This document shows, in pieces, positions 48,896 through 62,108 of a stretch of 64,000 bases of DNA (its first letter is position 1; each line of letters begins with the position of its first letter). This stretch comes from Clusia tigrina (taxonomy: Eukaryota; Arthropoda; Insecta; Diptera; Clusiidae): contig OV050030.1 in NCBI GenBank assembly GCA_920105625.2, forward strand, positions 182,346,315-182,410,314, written 5' to 3'. The translations under genes were made by a program, and so were the position numbers. The notes beneath the pieces were generated by a model. The model ran no database searches and was not told where the DNA came from. It was given only the letters and a program-made list of their open reading frames with translations.

Positions 48896-51800
48896 TCCCT
48901 TCCGCTTGTACAGCTCTTCTTACTAGCCCATCTTTTGCAACTGATACGTCGAGCACCTTTCCTTTCGGCCAAGTTTTTCGTGGATTATTTTCATCTACTA
49001 TTACCACTACATCGCCTTTCTCAATACCTTTGATTGGTTTATACCATTTGGTGCGCCGAGTAAGCGTGGATACTCTCGTACCCACCTCTTTCAGAAAGAA
49101 TTCGCAAATTGCCGGGCCTTTAACCAGTTTATTTTTATTAGTTTGCTTTCGTCACATAAAATGCAGTATGTACGTCAAATGTCGAGAGTTAATAGTCCTA
49201 TCTGCCTCTACCAGCATACTATGTACCAGTTCCTCCGTAGGATTACGCGTGGGTAATATCTGATATAGGACTCTTTTTACTGACTTTACTGCCTCTCACA
49301 ACTTCCACCCATAGGAGGCGCTGCTGGAGGGTTAAATACCCTTTTTGTGGTAGAACTGGAGAATTCCATTGCTAGTTTGTGATACTGTTGTTGTACTGAC
49401 TCTCTTTGCTCTCGTTCGGTGCCGTGAAAATTAGTACCATTGTCGCTCCTTATTTCGTTTGGTATGCCACGTCTAGCTATAAACCTTTTTATGGCAAGAA
49501 TACATGAATCGGATGTCAATGAATTCGCCACCTCTATGTGAATGGCCCTATTTGTCAGACACGTTATTAAAACGGCCCATCTTTTCTCTGCGCGACGACC
49601 AGTGACAACGTTCATTGGTCCAAAATTGTCAAGACATATGTATGAGAATGGTCTAGTAAAGGACGCAAATCTGGCATAAAATATTCCGCCATTTCTCGCT
49701 CTTGTTGGGGCACGCACATTTTTGCATCTTTGATTATTACCTTTTTCCATTTTTAGCGCGACTCGTAACCGTGTTACTGAATAACGTTTTCGAAGTTCAC
49801 TAACTACTGTTTCATTGCTATGTAATGTCCCTTCGAAAATATTATTGGTCGTTTTGTAAAATTAGCTATGTCTATTGCTGCATCGATTCTTCCTTGGATG
49901 CGTAAAACATGATGTTCGTCTGAATATGGTTATAACTTGTAGAGAGGCTATTTTTCTCGAAAGGTTTTCTGTCTTTAATAGCTAGGTCCTTCTTCATGTT
50001 TAGAGTACATACCTCATCGCTGTAATAATCTGCATGAGCTTATCGATATATATAGTGTTCTGCTTCCATGAATTCTTCTTTGCTGATGTATCGAATTTTT
50101 CTCGGTTTCCTCTTTTTATATGCCGTTGTATTCCATATAAAGCGAAGTACATTTACATAAGTGCCAAGTAGGATTTTACAACTGGAAAAGCGGTCATATT
50201 GGATTATGCTGCATTTTACTGGAGCCGAATGCAATATGTGAGCTCTAAGTTCTTCTGTAGCGATTTCCGTTTGGAAAGTATTTGGGGGCCACATCTCTAT
50301 CGGTTGTTTGAGAAAGGGTGGACCATTCAACAAACGACCGAATGCTTTAAATTCAAATGGAACAGACCATTTGGTTGCATCATCCATGACATTTAATTTT
50401 GTTGGCACATATCTCCACTGTTGCACTCAATTCTAGAATTTCACTAACTCTAAAGGCGACGAACTGGCGGTACTTGCGGAGATATCACTGGATCCTGCTC
50501 AGGACGGTTTTTGAGTCCGTCCAGAACGTCTGCTGCGCAAATTTTTTTGTGTGTCCTTCAACAATATTTTTGGATAAACGTGTTCTTAGCCTTGCTGCCT
50601 CAAGCTCCAGGCGCAGAACAGACATCATCTTCAGAGGAGCGACCCGTGTCTTTGTTGATATAAGGCTGCACTCTACATAACTTTCATTAGAATCTCTGAG
50701 GTACGCAACTGCTGCGAAGGCATTTTCGCTTGAGTCAACAAATACGTGAAGCTGCAGACCAGCGTGCTCTCCAAGTTTTATGGCGTTAAGGTAGCACCCA
50801 GGAATTTGAACTTCATTTATTGTTTTCAAATGTTTTACCCAGAGACACCATTTTTTCTATTAAATGTCCCTAATTGGCTCGTCCCACTCTAGAGAAGCTC
50901 TTCAGATTTCTTACATCAGAATTTTAATATATACAGTGAAGCGTGCTATAAGCCCGAGTGGGTCATCATCATACGAAGAACTTGCCTCTTTTTTAGACGA
51001 ATGTTTTCATTCAGAAGCTGAAGAAGTGATGCCTTTGTAGACAGATTGAAGCTAAAGCTGTCAATTGACGTACACCACCACATAACCAGAACACATTCAG
51101 GTATAGATTCTTCAGATCCGATGTTTAAGTTTTGCGTTTGCTTACCACCGAGCGCCTGTAGTACCTTAGATGAGTTGGAGATCCAGTTGTGGATTTCGAA
51201 GCCGCCTTTTGAATGAATGTATTCGACCTCGCTCGCTAGTTTAATAGCCTCGTCGACGGTGCCTACGTTGATTAAGATGTCGTCCACATAATGATTCTGG
51301 ATAATTTACTCACCTGCTATACCTTTGTTTATACTTTGGTGCTTTTTTATTCTTAACGCATTGGGCGCAGCTGGGCGAGCAGGTTGCTCCAAATGTTAAA
51401 CCCTGCATAACATAAACGTTTGGCTTGCAGCTGCCAATATCCTGATTCCACAAGAAGCGTTGCACTTGTTGATCTGCTTCATGCACCCTGATTTGATGAA
51501 ACATTAGACACAATAAAAATTATCAAAAAACATACCCTCTCGTATTTACTATTCAGCTCATAATCTGATAATTTTCGGATATTTGCATTTTAATATTATT
51601 CGCCAATGCAGGGTTTCTTAACAATTTTCTTCTAAAACATTCGTTGCGTTGCATTGCCATTGGTAAAATGTTTGGCAACTTAACTTCATCATATTTCCAT
51701 AGTAAAGATGTTTCGAATCGATCATTAATTCGAATTGTATTAGTTTCCAGACTAGCGGTAGCACGCACTTCATCTGCTGATTTAACGATATGAGAAGATG

Positions 51801-52255
51801 ATGTTACACCCAAACTATCGAGCGAGAAGTACTCCTTCACCATTTCGTTAAGGTCTTCATAATTGTTTTTGCATTCGCACATATGGAGATTAAATGTTCC
51901 TTGCTTGAAGTGTTTATGCTCGCATCTTCCGGATAGTTCCCAGCCCAAGCACGACTTCATAGCAGCTGGTGTACCTTCGTTTCCTTCTCTTGCTTTCAGT
52001 GGAAACCCGAGCTTCGAGTTGTCCAAGCCTATCAAAATTCTGGGAACAGCATGCTTATATGACTGTAAGGTTTGTATTTGGAAGCTAAATCGCTTACTTG
52101 AAGTGTTTGCTGAGTAGATACCATTTACTGTTGCTTGTACTTGAAATATCAATAGACAGAACCTGTGAGTCTTCTTCTACTCAATGTGTTTGTCCTGTCC
52201 ACTTTAAGTAGAGTGGTTATGTTGGTCCGAAGCGATGTTCAATTCATTTGCCAGT
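48880..52255 (-). pseudogene. pol: BEL/Pao pol: protease end, RT, RNase H, integrase
   Basis: Minus strand, 5' to 3': protease C-terminus and connector (52152-51553), RT with MFHQIRVHEADQQVQRFLW and TFGATCSPSCAQ (51513-51310), YVDDILIN near 51290, thumb, RNase H-like segment (LQLHVFVDSSENAFAAVAY, TDSKTVLSRI; 50829-50485), integrase zinc region, core with CLDNFGPM, SDNGTNFHG and GGSCER (49750-49286), and a basic C-terminal domain (KGDVVVIVDENNPRKTWP) ending near 48880. The motif set is that of BEL/Pao. Frames are broken at each junction and no 3' LTR is visible. At 52255 a Jockey splits it from its gag, which resumes at 62338. Confidence 0.85.
52246..52255. repeat. Target-site duplication, left copy (Jockey-B)
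   Basis: ATTTGCCAGT here and at 62338-62347. On the minus strand it encodes LAN of the BEL protease region, which reads MDASLAN on the right side and LAN then ELNIAS on the left, so the two sides rejoin in frame. Confidence 0.9.
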
Positions 52256-54046
52256 TCAAGGAAACAAGTGCCATCGATAAGTACGGAAAACTAAACATCT
52301 GAGAATAGAGGTGTGAATTCTTGTGGTTTTTTTAAAGTAAGAACAAGTCGGTGTTAATCACAAAAATATCAAATAAGTGGTTCCAAACAAAAAACAGCAA
52401 CAAAAGAAGGGAACAAAAAATAAATAACATAAACAAATACAATTTACATGAGCATTCGGCACTCACCGCCACAAGCGAGAGATCGATATCTCACACGCGC
52501 GTGTCCCCGCATGCACCAATAGACAGTAGTCAACAAATCAATTTAAACCCAACGGAGATGATCTCTCACAATAGTTCAGCACATGCGCAATTAACACCAG
52601 TAATTCAGCAAACGGTAAGCACTGAGCACGCTCAAACTTCTAAGCTAGTCACACCCACACCAATAAAACTAATAAATACGCAGAAGCAAAACAACATTGC
52701 TCTTTGCACAACAAAAAAAATAAGCACAGATTCTCAAGCAGACTCGGCTGAGCTAAATATGCCAGCAAACTAACAGCTCTCTTGGAGTGGACAATGTGTC
52801 TCTCCAAATTCAACAGCATCTCCTGCAACACAAATCAAAGACAACAAAGATTCTGCTATGAGTATATATAAGCAACAACAACTTACCAATGTTGCAAATA
52901 AAACTATAGAAATACAGTGTTCAAAACCAAACATAAGCACACAAACAGGTATTGATCGATACATAACAATGAAACGAAAACGCAGCCCGCTTGCCAAGGC
53001 AGAAAAGAAGAAACTTGTTAAAACTAATACAGATACCCTAAACAGCAACCGTTTTGCTCTATTAAGCGATAGTGCAGAGTCTGAAAAAAACTAAGAGTAT
53101 TGCATTCAAACCACCACCAAAAACATATTAATAGACAGTGTTGCCAGCTTGATTGGTAAAAATAATTTTCATGAGGTCCCGCTGTTGAAGGGTAAAATAC
53201 AAGAAACAAAAATTCAAATTTATTTGGAAAAAAATTATCGCGCAGTTGTTTCTTTCCTTGAAAATGAAAAGAAAAAGAACTACACGTATCAGATAAAGTG
53301 TAGCAAAGGGTTGACAGTTGTTATTAAAGGTATAGAACCTGAAGTAGACCCTGTAGAACTGAAAGATGCACTCCAAGAGACTGGATTTACAGCAAAATCT
53401 GTTTTTAATATAAGGAATAGGAAAAAATTCGGCAACCACTCTTCGGAATAGAAACGCACCCCATTTACAACCTGCTATATTTAGTGCATCGTAGAATAAC
53501 AGTCGAGGAGCCTCACAAACGAAAAGGCCCAATACAATGCACAAACTGTCAAGAGTATGGTCAATCGAAATTGTACTGCACCCTACGTACTGTGTGCGTT
53601 GCGTGTGGCGACTTCCATCCACCAAAGGAATGCAAGTTGAACAAAAGTGAGAAGGATTCAAAAAAATGCTGCAATTGTGGGGGGAATCATACTGCTAACT
53701 ACAGAGGCTGCCCTATATATACACAACTAAAAAACCAGTATGAACCAAACTGCTAAGAGAGTTCGCACCCAAAAATATAGTGCTATACCTACCTACACAA
53801 ACCATATTGGAAGCACCACCGAAAACATCGCTTCATCCACTAGCTATGCGAATGTACTGAAAACTGGCGTTTCAGATAAACCGAGTCACCCTATGCAACC
53901 TCAAAATTTAGAAACGATAATATTTAACTTGTCGCAGTGTATTACTAACTTCATGTCCTCGATGCAATCTATGATTCAAGAGCTTATACATAACCAAATC
54001 TTACTTATGAAAACTCAACTTTCACAAAAATGAATGTTATCAAAAT
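52256..54046 (+). pseudogene. Jockey-B LINE: 5' UTR and ORF1
   Basis: First part of a Jockey element running 52256-62337. ORF1 pieces lie at 52351-52773, 52858-53094, 53149-53451 (an RNA-binding-like fold, KCSKGLTVVIKGIE) and 53484-53756 with zinc knuckles. The first reads CTNCQEYGQSKLYC, with the His replaced by Gln, while CVACGDFHPPKEC and CCNCGGNHTANYRGC follow. A last piece (53740-54033) overlaps the start of ORF2. It is interrupted at 54046 by a CR1 LINE. It is close to Jockey-A in sequence. Confidence 0.85.
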
Positions 54047-54263
54047 AATAACATCATACATCGGTTCGGTTGTGTTTGAAGCCGTCTGTATTGATTTATT
54101 AACTTAAACTGAATTTGCCACATGTACAGTTTTATCAAAAATATAACAAATAAGTACTAATGATTATTAACAATTACAAGTAAGGATAGGAGTGTAAATA
54201 TCATCAAAGTAAAACAAAAGTCAGGAAACTCCAGCAAAGCATTGCACAAAATTGAAATACAAA

Positions 54264-55175
54264 ATGAATACAAGAACAAAGGCCGTGTCTAAACCAGTCT
54301 TGTCCCCTGCAACCCCGCACACCAACGCAATTAAAGAGAGTTTTTCTATGAGCGCCGTATTGCAACAGCTAGAAAGTGGTATGGAGAGGTAGAAGGAGAG
54401 CATCGTTGGTGAGCTACGTTCAGCATTGAAAACGTCCGAGGATCGGATGATGCAGAAACTAAATGAAACTGCGGCGGAACTCTCAAACATAAAGTCTTCG
54501 CTAGTACTGTTTGACAAAAGAATTTCTGCTGTTGAAAACGTGAGCTCTGAAGTCTTTGAGTTGCGAAAAGAACTGGTGGAAGTCCGAAAGCGGGTAGAGA
54601 AGTATGAAAAGTTTGCTTCGGGTGCTGTTCCTGGTTTGGAGGGTGAGCGTCTGGCAATGAAATCCCAGTTGGCAAGGCAGGATAATGCTGCAGTCGCATG
54701 TAACATGAGGATATGCGGCGTTCCGTGCATCGAACAGGAGGATCTACCCGGTATGTTCTCTAAATTGTGTTCTTCCGCTAATATTACTCCACCTGTCGTA
54801 AGGGCTATCTATAGGGTGAAAAGTGAACACAACAAAGCCATTATTACCGATCCAGTTATAGTGGTAAAACTAGCTTCACCCTACGATAGGAACCTTGTTT
54901 TAAGAGGTATTGCTGCTTTTAAACGCACTACTCATGGCACCTTATGTTTACGGCATGCTGGATTCAATTCGGACGTGCCAATTTACGTGAACGAAAACCT
55001 AACAAAGCTGAATTACGAAATAATGCGAGCGGCAATCCGCTTGAAAAAGCAAAAGCACTTGTTCGCAGTATTCACTTTGCGGGGTCTGGTACACGTGAAG
55101 TGTGCTGAGAATGCGAGAGCAATGCGTATAGATTCTTTGCAGCAGGTGAGCGGTCTTTTTCGTGGAGAGGAATGA
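54264..55175 (+). pseudogene. CR1 ORF1 (RNA-binding/coiled coil), one stop
   Basis: 304 codons from ATG 54264, with a single TAG at 54390-54392 (codon 43); the longest uninterrupted part starts at 54426. A coiled coil spans roughly residues 55-115 (regular Leu/Val heptads with Glu/Lys), followed by a compact domain with NMRICGVPC and VVKLASPYDR, as in CR1 ORF1 proteins that coat the RNA. ORF2 starts about 340 bases later. Confidence 0.75.
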
Positions 55176-55519
55176 TTTGTCTTTCATGAAAATTGTTATA
55201 TTTGATGTTTTCTCTTCTGAGCCTATATTCAATCATTTGATTTTAAATTACTGTTTTTATATTATAATGTTACACTTTTTTATATTTTTTGTTGTGGATA
55301 CTATATATGAGTATGTATACTTAAGTAAGTTATTATTGTTCACAGTTGTGCACAATTCATTGTACCTTTTTAAATGCTCTTGCGGGTTGCTCTTAAGTTC
55401 AGATCGTAACCAAACTGTATGTGTTGCCAAATCAATATTAAGGAGAGTATATGATCGTATACTTTCATTGCTAACTCATCGTCGCTACAGTCGTTGCGAA
55501 TGGTCTAATTAACCTATCA

Positions 55520-58306
55520 GTGGGTTCCAGAGATAGTAATTATAAACTTATTCGTATTCTTGGTAGATTACAAATGGGAATGAAAATTTGCCATATAAAT
55601 GCACAAAGCTTAATGAATAAGATGGATGAGTTCAAATATCTATTTGAGGGTTCTGGCGTTGATTTTGTTTGTGTGTCTGAAACATGGTTCATGCCATCAA
55701 TGCAGAGTAGTTTATTTGGTGTCAATGGATACACATTGTTTCGTGTGGATAGAGTGACTCATGCCGGCGGGGTGGCAATTTTTGTGAGGGATGGTATTGC
55801 GTGCAAAGTCCATAGCAAATCAGTTTCTGAAGGTCAGATTGAGTATTTGTTTTTAAGTGTTGACAATGGAGTTGAAAGACTTCTTGTGGGCTGTGTCTAC
55901 AGACCTAATCGTACAATTGACATACAATCACTGATAGATCACATTCGGGCCATTTCTTTGGACTTTCAAAGTATTGTTATTGCAGGAGACTTCAATAGCA
56001 ATATTCTAGTTGAGAGCGGACTGGTCACGGAAATGTTGGCATTGGGCTTGGTTTCCGCTAATACAACATCACCGACACATTTTACGGGGACAAACAGTTC
56101 GCTGTTGGACGTGTATTTTATTGATGATTTGAAGAAGATTAAAATTTACGAACAACTCCCTACTCCCTGTTTTTCAAAACATGACCTTATTTTTCTGACG
56201 CTTGATTTTACACTTAATATGACAACCAAAGTTTTGAGATACCGAGATTTTAAAAATATTGACTACCAATATTTGTGTTCTAAACTTGACACTGTACAAT
56301 GGTACTTGATATATTTTATGCCCTCAGTAAATGACAAAGTGGAATATCTACAATCTAATATTAAATGTCTTTTTGATGAGTTTTTCCCAAAGAAAGTGCG
56401 CACCGTTGAGCATAAAGAGCAGCCTTGGTTTAGTAATAAAATCAAGAATTTAATTAACATACGTGACACTGCATACAGGCGATTGAAGCGATATAAGCTA
56501 CCTCTTCTATATGAAACTTACAGAAATCTTAGAAGGCAGGTTACTAAAGATGTCAAAGCCGCTAAATACTCCCACTTCGGAAAAACATTTAGCAATGCAG
56601 TAACCAGTAAACAAACATGGAGACATATTCGCAGCATAGGTATAGGGAATATTGCTACTTTTGGGAACATTAACATGGACCCAAATGATTTAAATAGGCA
56701 ATTTGTCAATCTTCCAATTGAAGCAGTGCAAAAGAATGCTTATGCAAACTGTTGTAGTTCTGTGTCCTCTGATATTATGTTTGGGTTTTCTGGTGTTGAC
56801 GAGTCAGATGTATTGGAGTGCTTTCTGGGTATAAAGTCAAATGCTTGTGGTACTGATGAGATTCACCCTGTCTTTGTTAAGGCCGTACTTCCTAAGCTGC
56901 TGCCAGTCATAACTCATATTTTTAATTGTGTTATAACGACATCAACTTTCCCTAATTGTTGGAAGTTAGGGAAAATTATTCCAACCCTAAAGTCTGATAA
57001 CGACTATAGACCAATAGCAATTTTAGCATACCTGTCAAAGGTATTTGAACTAGTAATGGCGAAACAATTAAAAATGTATTTAGCAGACAATAACATTATA
57101 ACGGAACGACAGTCTGGGTTCATGCCAAGGAGGAGCTGCAGAACGGCTCTGACTGATGTAGTGGAGAGTATTCGGGCATCACTTGACTTAAATAGGGTGT
57201 CTTTCTTGGTATTATTGGACCATTCAAAGGAATTTGACTGTGTTGACCACAATATTTTATGTACGAAGCTTCTGAGAATGTACAATTTCTCATCCGGCGC
57301 AGTGAAATTGATAGAATCATACCTTACAGATAGAACCCAAGCGGTTTACCAACCCAGTCAGTGTGATGATGAGGCATCGGATTTCTTGTCGGTAGTGCGA
57401 GGTGTACCTCAGGGGTCCATATTGGGGCCTCTTCTTTTTTGTATATATATAAATGATCTACCGACTGCATTGCATGATTCTGATATTCATCTGTATGCTG
57501 ATGACGTCCAACTTTACATAAGCTGTAAAAGGGACGAAATTATTAATTGTGTCACTCAAATTAATAATGACTTATTTAATGTTTATAACTGGGCAAAGAA
57601 AAATGGGCTTTGCCTTAATCCTGCTAAGTCAAAATGTTTAGTGACTTACAAGAAACACTTTGATACCGCAATACTACCCAGTATTATAATGAATGGGTCT
57701 GTGATTTAACGTTTAAACACGGTTAAAAACCTGGGAGTTATATTTGATGGCACTCTAACATGGAGTAGCCACGTTACTATCACGGTTGGCAAAGTTTACG
57801 GTATGCTGCGTTCACTGTGGTCAACGCAATATTTCACCCCACAAGGAATCAGAATGCTGTTGGCTAAGGCCTACCTTCTCCCAACATTGCTGTATGGTTG
57901 TGAAATTTTTGCGAATTGTGATGCAGCTAGCAAACGAAAGCTTAATGTCCTATTTAATAATATAACAAGGTATATTTATGGCTTGACTAGAACATATCAT
58001 GTATCCACTTTATCAAGGCAAGTTTTTGGGATCACATTCGATCAACTCTTGGAGTCTAAGACTATCATCTTTCTTCACAAGATTATTTACACCCGGGAAC
58101 CTCCATATTTGTTTAGATGTCTCAGGTTCACACGTTCCTGTCGTTGTAACCAAATTGTCCCGTGCAAGCACTCGTCTCTTATGTCTGATCGTCAGTTTTT
58201 CGTGTATGCAGTAAGACTCTGGAACTCACTTCCTGTACGGCTGCGAAGTATTGGCAACACTGTACAGTTCAGGAATGAACTTGAGGGCTACTTTCGGGCG
58301 CGGTGA
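55520..58306 (+). pseudogene. CR1 ORF2 (endonuclease-RT), one stop
   Basis: A 928-codon frame broken only by TAA at 57707-57709. The ATG at 55520 gives MGSRD; ATGs at 55574 (MGMKICHINAQSL) and beyond are alternatives, since APE domains usually start at the latter motif. Endonuclease: CHINAQSLMNK, SETWF, AGDFNSN, SKHDLIFL. RT: YRPIAILAYLSKVFE, LLDHSKEFDCVDH (motif A Asp), GVPQGSILGPLLF and YADDVQLY (intact Asp pair). After the stop the C-terminal domain ends LWNSLPVRLRSI. The stop falls behind the RT core, so a truncated product would keep endonuclease and RT catalytic residues. Confidence 0.85.
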
Positions 58307-58671
58307 ATTTCTGGGCAATCTGTATTGCTTTGTTCATAAATTGTGATCTGTATTTATCTTATTGTTTATTGTTTTGTTGTTATATTTTTTAATTTAATAT
58401 TTAAAGAACGGAGAGTACGTTTAACAATATTTAATTTTAATTGTTTAAATCATCCACTTATATAATTTTATAATTTTAAAACTTTATAGTTTTATTTGTG
58501 TAAATCAATTTCTTTTATAATTTATATTTCATTTTACCTTGGAATGAATTGTTCCACTTAAGTTAATTATTGAAAATATATATATATTTCATGTCGTTAG
58601 GACATCTTAAAAAGGTTATTACCTTAATGTCCTAAGATCAATTTGTAGAGATAAATAAATAAAATAAATAA

Positions 58672-61177
58672 AATATGTCACTGGAATGCTAACGGTATTA
58701 ACCAACACAAATTTGAATTAAAAAATTTTCTAGACAGTAACAGCATAGACATCATGCTTATCTCAGAGCTAGCTGGCTATAATTTTTACTCAACAAACCA
58801 CCCACAAGGAAAAGTTTATGGTGGTGCGGGAATTCTAATTAAGGCTCGATTAAAGCATTACTTTCTGGAATCCTATGCAAAAAAAAACATCCATTCTACT
58901 TCCATATCTTTACAGTGTTGGGGTGAGCCAATAGTAATTTCATCAGTCTATTGTCCTCCTAAGTTTCCTATTTCCACAACCGATTTTGTTTCTTTCTTTA
59001 AATCGCTCGGTAACAAATTTCTCTCTGCCGGAGACTTCAATTCTAAACATACCTACTGGGGCTTACGGTTAATCAACCCTAAAGGGAAGCAATTGTATAA
59101 TATAATAATTGATAGACTCTCGGAATGGTCTAGACTTTGTATCATCTGGAAAACGTACATACTGGCCAACTGATCAAAGAAAAATTCCCGATCTTATTGA
59201 CTTTGGCTTAACTATAAATATTGAAAGGTGTTTTTTGGAAGCCAAGCAATTTTTCTACTTATCATCCGATCACTGACCGGTGATAATATATTAAAAAAAG
59301 ACCAGAGTTCATTGAAAAAACAACAAAACTTACCTCCAAGAAAACAAACTGGCTCAAATATCGCAAAAATATATTAAAACTTAAGAGTGGAGAGGACATT
59401 GAATCAGCTACGCAGGCTCTCAACTAAAACTAACGCAAGGCACACTACGCCACACTATGTGGAATGCCTCGTTAGAGAAAAGAGGAGATTAAGGTGTGAA
59501 TGGCAAAAATACAGTTCACCAGCACTAAGATTAAAATTAAAGTCATTACAAAATCAGCTGAAAAACACTCTACGGGAGGAAAAGGAAGAAAACCTTAATA
59601 AGTACCTTGAAGATTTGGCTCCTCTCAAAGCAACCAATTACTCACTCTGGAGAGCGACAAGAATAATTAAACCACCGAAGGATAGTGAATCGCCTCTAAA
59701 ACAAAGCGATGGAACTTGGGCAAAAACAGAAGAAGAAAAAGGCAACTTCTTTGCGGGATAGCTGAGGTCAGTATATCAACCTAACCCGCCGACCTGCAAC
59801 AACACTAGCATACAGAATTTTTCAATTACGAAGTCAGCAGTACCAATTCATTTCAAAAAAAGGAAGTTATACGCCTATGTACAACGAGTCTAAACCCAAA
59901 AAAGGCACCTGGTTGTGACTTAATGACCAATAAAATGGTAAGTGAATTGCCGCAAATAGCTCTGAAACATCTCACAAATATTTTTAACGCAATACTCCAT
60001 CTGGGCTACTTCCCTACAACATGGAAAACATCGGAAATAATAATGATTCCAAAACCCGGAAAAGACCCTACTCAGGTATCTTCTTATCGGCCCATAAGTC
60101 TCCTGCCAACGCTCTCCAAAATGCTCGAGCGCATACTGCTGGAAAAATTAGCACCAAAGCTCAATTTAATCATTCCTCACCACCAATTTGGTTTCCGCAA
60201 ACATCATGGAACTATTGAGCAGGTGCACTGTATTGCCTCTGAAATAAGGCGAGCATTTGAACAAACGATGTACTGCTCCGGAATATTCCTAGACGTTGCA
60301 CAAGCCTTTGACAAAGTCTGGCACGAAGGACTCATATATAAAATTAAAAAACTTTTGCCAAAAAGTGCGCATAAGCTTCTGGAGTCATATTTAAGAAATC
60401 GCAAATTTAGGGTTAAATATAAAGAATTTGTAACGCCGGACTTGGAAATTATGGCTGGAGTACCACAAGGTAGTGTACTTGGACCTATGCTTTACACTCT
60501 GTACACTTCTGATCTGCCAACTGATAAAAACCTCGTTACGTCGACTTTCGCGGATGACACAGCTATCCTGAGCTCTCACCTAAATCCACGGATAGCCTTC
60601 CGGGATTTAGAGGAACAACTTAAAAAAATAGAAAGTTGGCTAGCAGATTGGCGCATCAAAGTAAATGAGCAAAAAAGTGTACTTGTGACATTTACTCTTA
60701 AGCCCAGTTCTTGTCCGGCAGTCTCTTTAAATTTCATTGTTATCCCGCAAGCAGCAGAGGCTAAATACTTAGGAGTGCATTTCGACCGACGGCTTGAAAA
60801 AACATATAGAAGCCAAGAAAATACAAATGAAACTAAAGGCAAGTTCCTTGTATTGGCTTACCAACCGAAAATCAAAACTGCGATTGGAGTATAAAGTACT
60901 TATATACAAGGCTGTAATTAAACCGATTTGTACTTATGGTATTCAGATATGGGGCACTACTAGTGCATCAAATTTGCAATTAATTCAAAGGGCTCAATCG
61001 AAAATTCTGAGAACGATCAGCGGCGCTCCATAGTTCATCAGAAACGAAAATATTCACCGCGACCTTAATATATCACCCGTTGAAGAAGAACTAGCAGTTT
61101 TAAAAACAAAATACCAATCGAAACTTCAGTGTCATCCAAACGAACTAGCAAGGAATCTGCTTCAAAGGATGAATATA
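58672..61177 (+). pseudogene. Jockey-B ORF2 (endonuclease-RT), resumed
   Basis: Continues Jockey-B after the CR1. Endonuclease: SSVYCPPKFPIS, SAGDFNSKHTYWG (58754-59173). A linker follows (59387-59761), then RT in a 323-codon frame 59923-60894 with YRPISLLPTLSKMLE, GIFLDVAQAFDKV, GVPQGSVLGPML and FADDTAILSS, all catalytic Asp present. After a shift near 60800 the RNP region runs on to SLLQ-type repeats (NLLQRMN). A mariner interrupts it at 61177 and a few codons resume after it. Confidence 0.85.
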
Positions 61178-62108
61178 AAGGGTTTTTCAAAAGAAACGCT
61201 ACAAAAGTAAATCGATAGTGACAGCAAACGACGCCATATTTTTTCCCGCTCTTTTGACATTTCTCTTCAGTAAGCCTTACCAGTTCATCATGCAGAGATA
61301 TACGAGCCAACAACGAGTCGAAATCATTAAAATTTACTACCGAAATTCGGAGTCAGTCGCCTCAACTTTAAGAGCGCTACGTCCAATTTATGATGAGGCT
61401 CATTTATGGCTGAAGGGCTTCTTCAATAAGCAAAATATGCATTATTGGTTAGACAGCAATCCACACGTACTCCATGACTCATCATTGCATCCCGAAAAAA
61501 TTACGGTTTGGTGCGGTTTATGGGCCGGCGGCGTCATTGGGCCGTACTTCTTCCGTGATGATCAAGACCGGCACATTACTGTGAATGCGAATCGCTACCG
61601 TTCAATGATAACCGAATATTTTTGGCCCCAATTGGATAATATGGACTTGGAGGACATGTGGTTCCAACAGGATGGCGCCACAAGCCACACAGCGAATGCC
61701 ACAATCAATTTACTGCAAACCAAGTTTGGTGAACGTGTTATCTCAAGAAATGGCCCAGTCGATTGGCCGCCTCGTTCGTGCGATTTGACGCCATTAGATT
61801 ATTTCCTGCGGGGCTACGTCAAGTCTATGGTCTATGCCAACAAGCCAGCTACGATTGATGAACTTCGTACGAATATCGAACTTGAAATTGCAGCAGTATC
61901 GGCCGATTTATGCTTGAAAACCATTGAAAATTGGGTTCAGCGTCTGGACTTCTGCAAGCGTGCCCGTGGTGGCCATGCAAAAGAAATCGATTTCCATACA
62001 TAATGGCATCGAACGTACTTTCACAGAAATAAAGAATTTCATTGATATCTAAAATCGGTTTTGTTTTATTTAAAAAAAAATTTGTAGCGCTCTTATTGAA
62101 AAACCCGA
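61178..62108 (+). mobile_element. Tc1/mariner element, internally deleted
   Basis: 931 bp flanked by TA (61176-61177, 62109-62110). Terminal inverted repeats of 28 bp, 61178-61205 and 62081-62108, match at about 23 of 28 positions, with GGGTTTTTCAA and GCTACAAA conserved. Full-length relatives are about 1.3 kb, so roughly 0.3-0.4 kb is missing inside. It inserted into the 3' end of Jockey-B ORF2, whose reading frame resumes at 62109. Confidence 0.9.
61290..62003 (+). pseudogene. Mariner transposase with in-frame internal deletion
   Basis: 238 codons from ATG 61290 (MQRYTSQQRVEIIK), the family's usual start; the frame is open from 61218. The first part is the first DNA-binding helix-turn-helix. 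It then jumps from RALRPIY to DEAHLWLKGF, losing the second helix-turn-helix, the linker and the start of the catalytic domain (about 110 residues) without breaking the frame. The three catalytic Asp are visible: DEAHLWL, QQDGATSHT and CDLTPLDYF, with 36 residues between the last two. It ends in a stop at 62003. It is unlikely to transpose but could still bind ends. Confidence 0.85.

Larger units (their letters stand above)
54047..58673 (+). mobile_element. CR1-like LINE, near intact, nested in Jockey-B
   Basis: About 4.6 kb, near the usual full length for CR1. The 5' edge is where Jockey ORF2 stops (TATCAAAAT, 54046) and the 3' edge is an AATA-type tail (ATAAATAAATAAAATAAATA, 58651-58670), after which Jockey ORF2 resumes at TGTCACTGGAATGC. 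The short (AATA)n tail instead of poly-A is typical of CR1. Both ORFs carry one in-frame stop each. It is the best preserved LINE in the window, hence probably among the youngest insertions. Confidence 0.85.

Noticed and set aside
52256..52290. Extension of the BEL protease frame past 52255 (LIDGTCFLE-like reading)
   Set aside because: It looks protease-like by chance, but the true upstream protease sequence is found at 62338 onward and rejoins at the 10-bp duplication.
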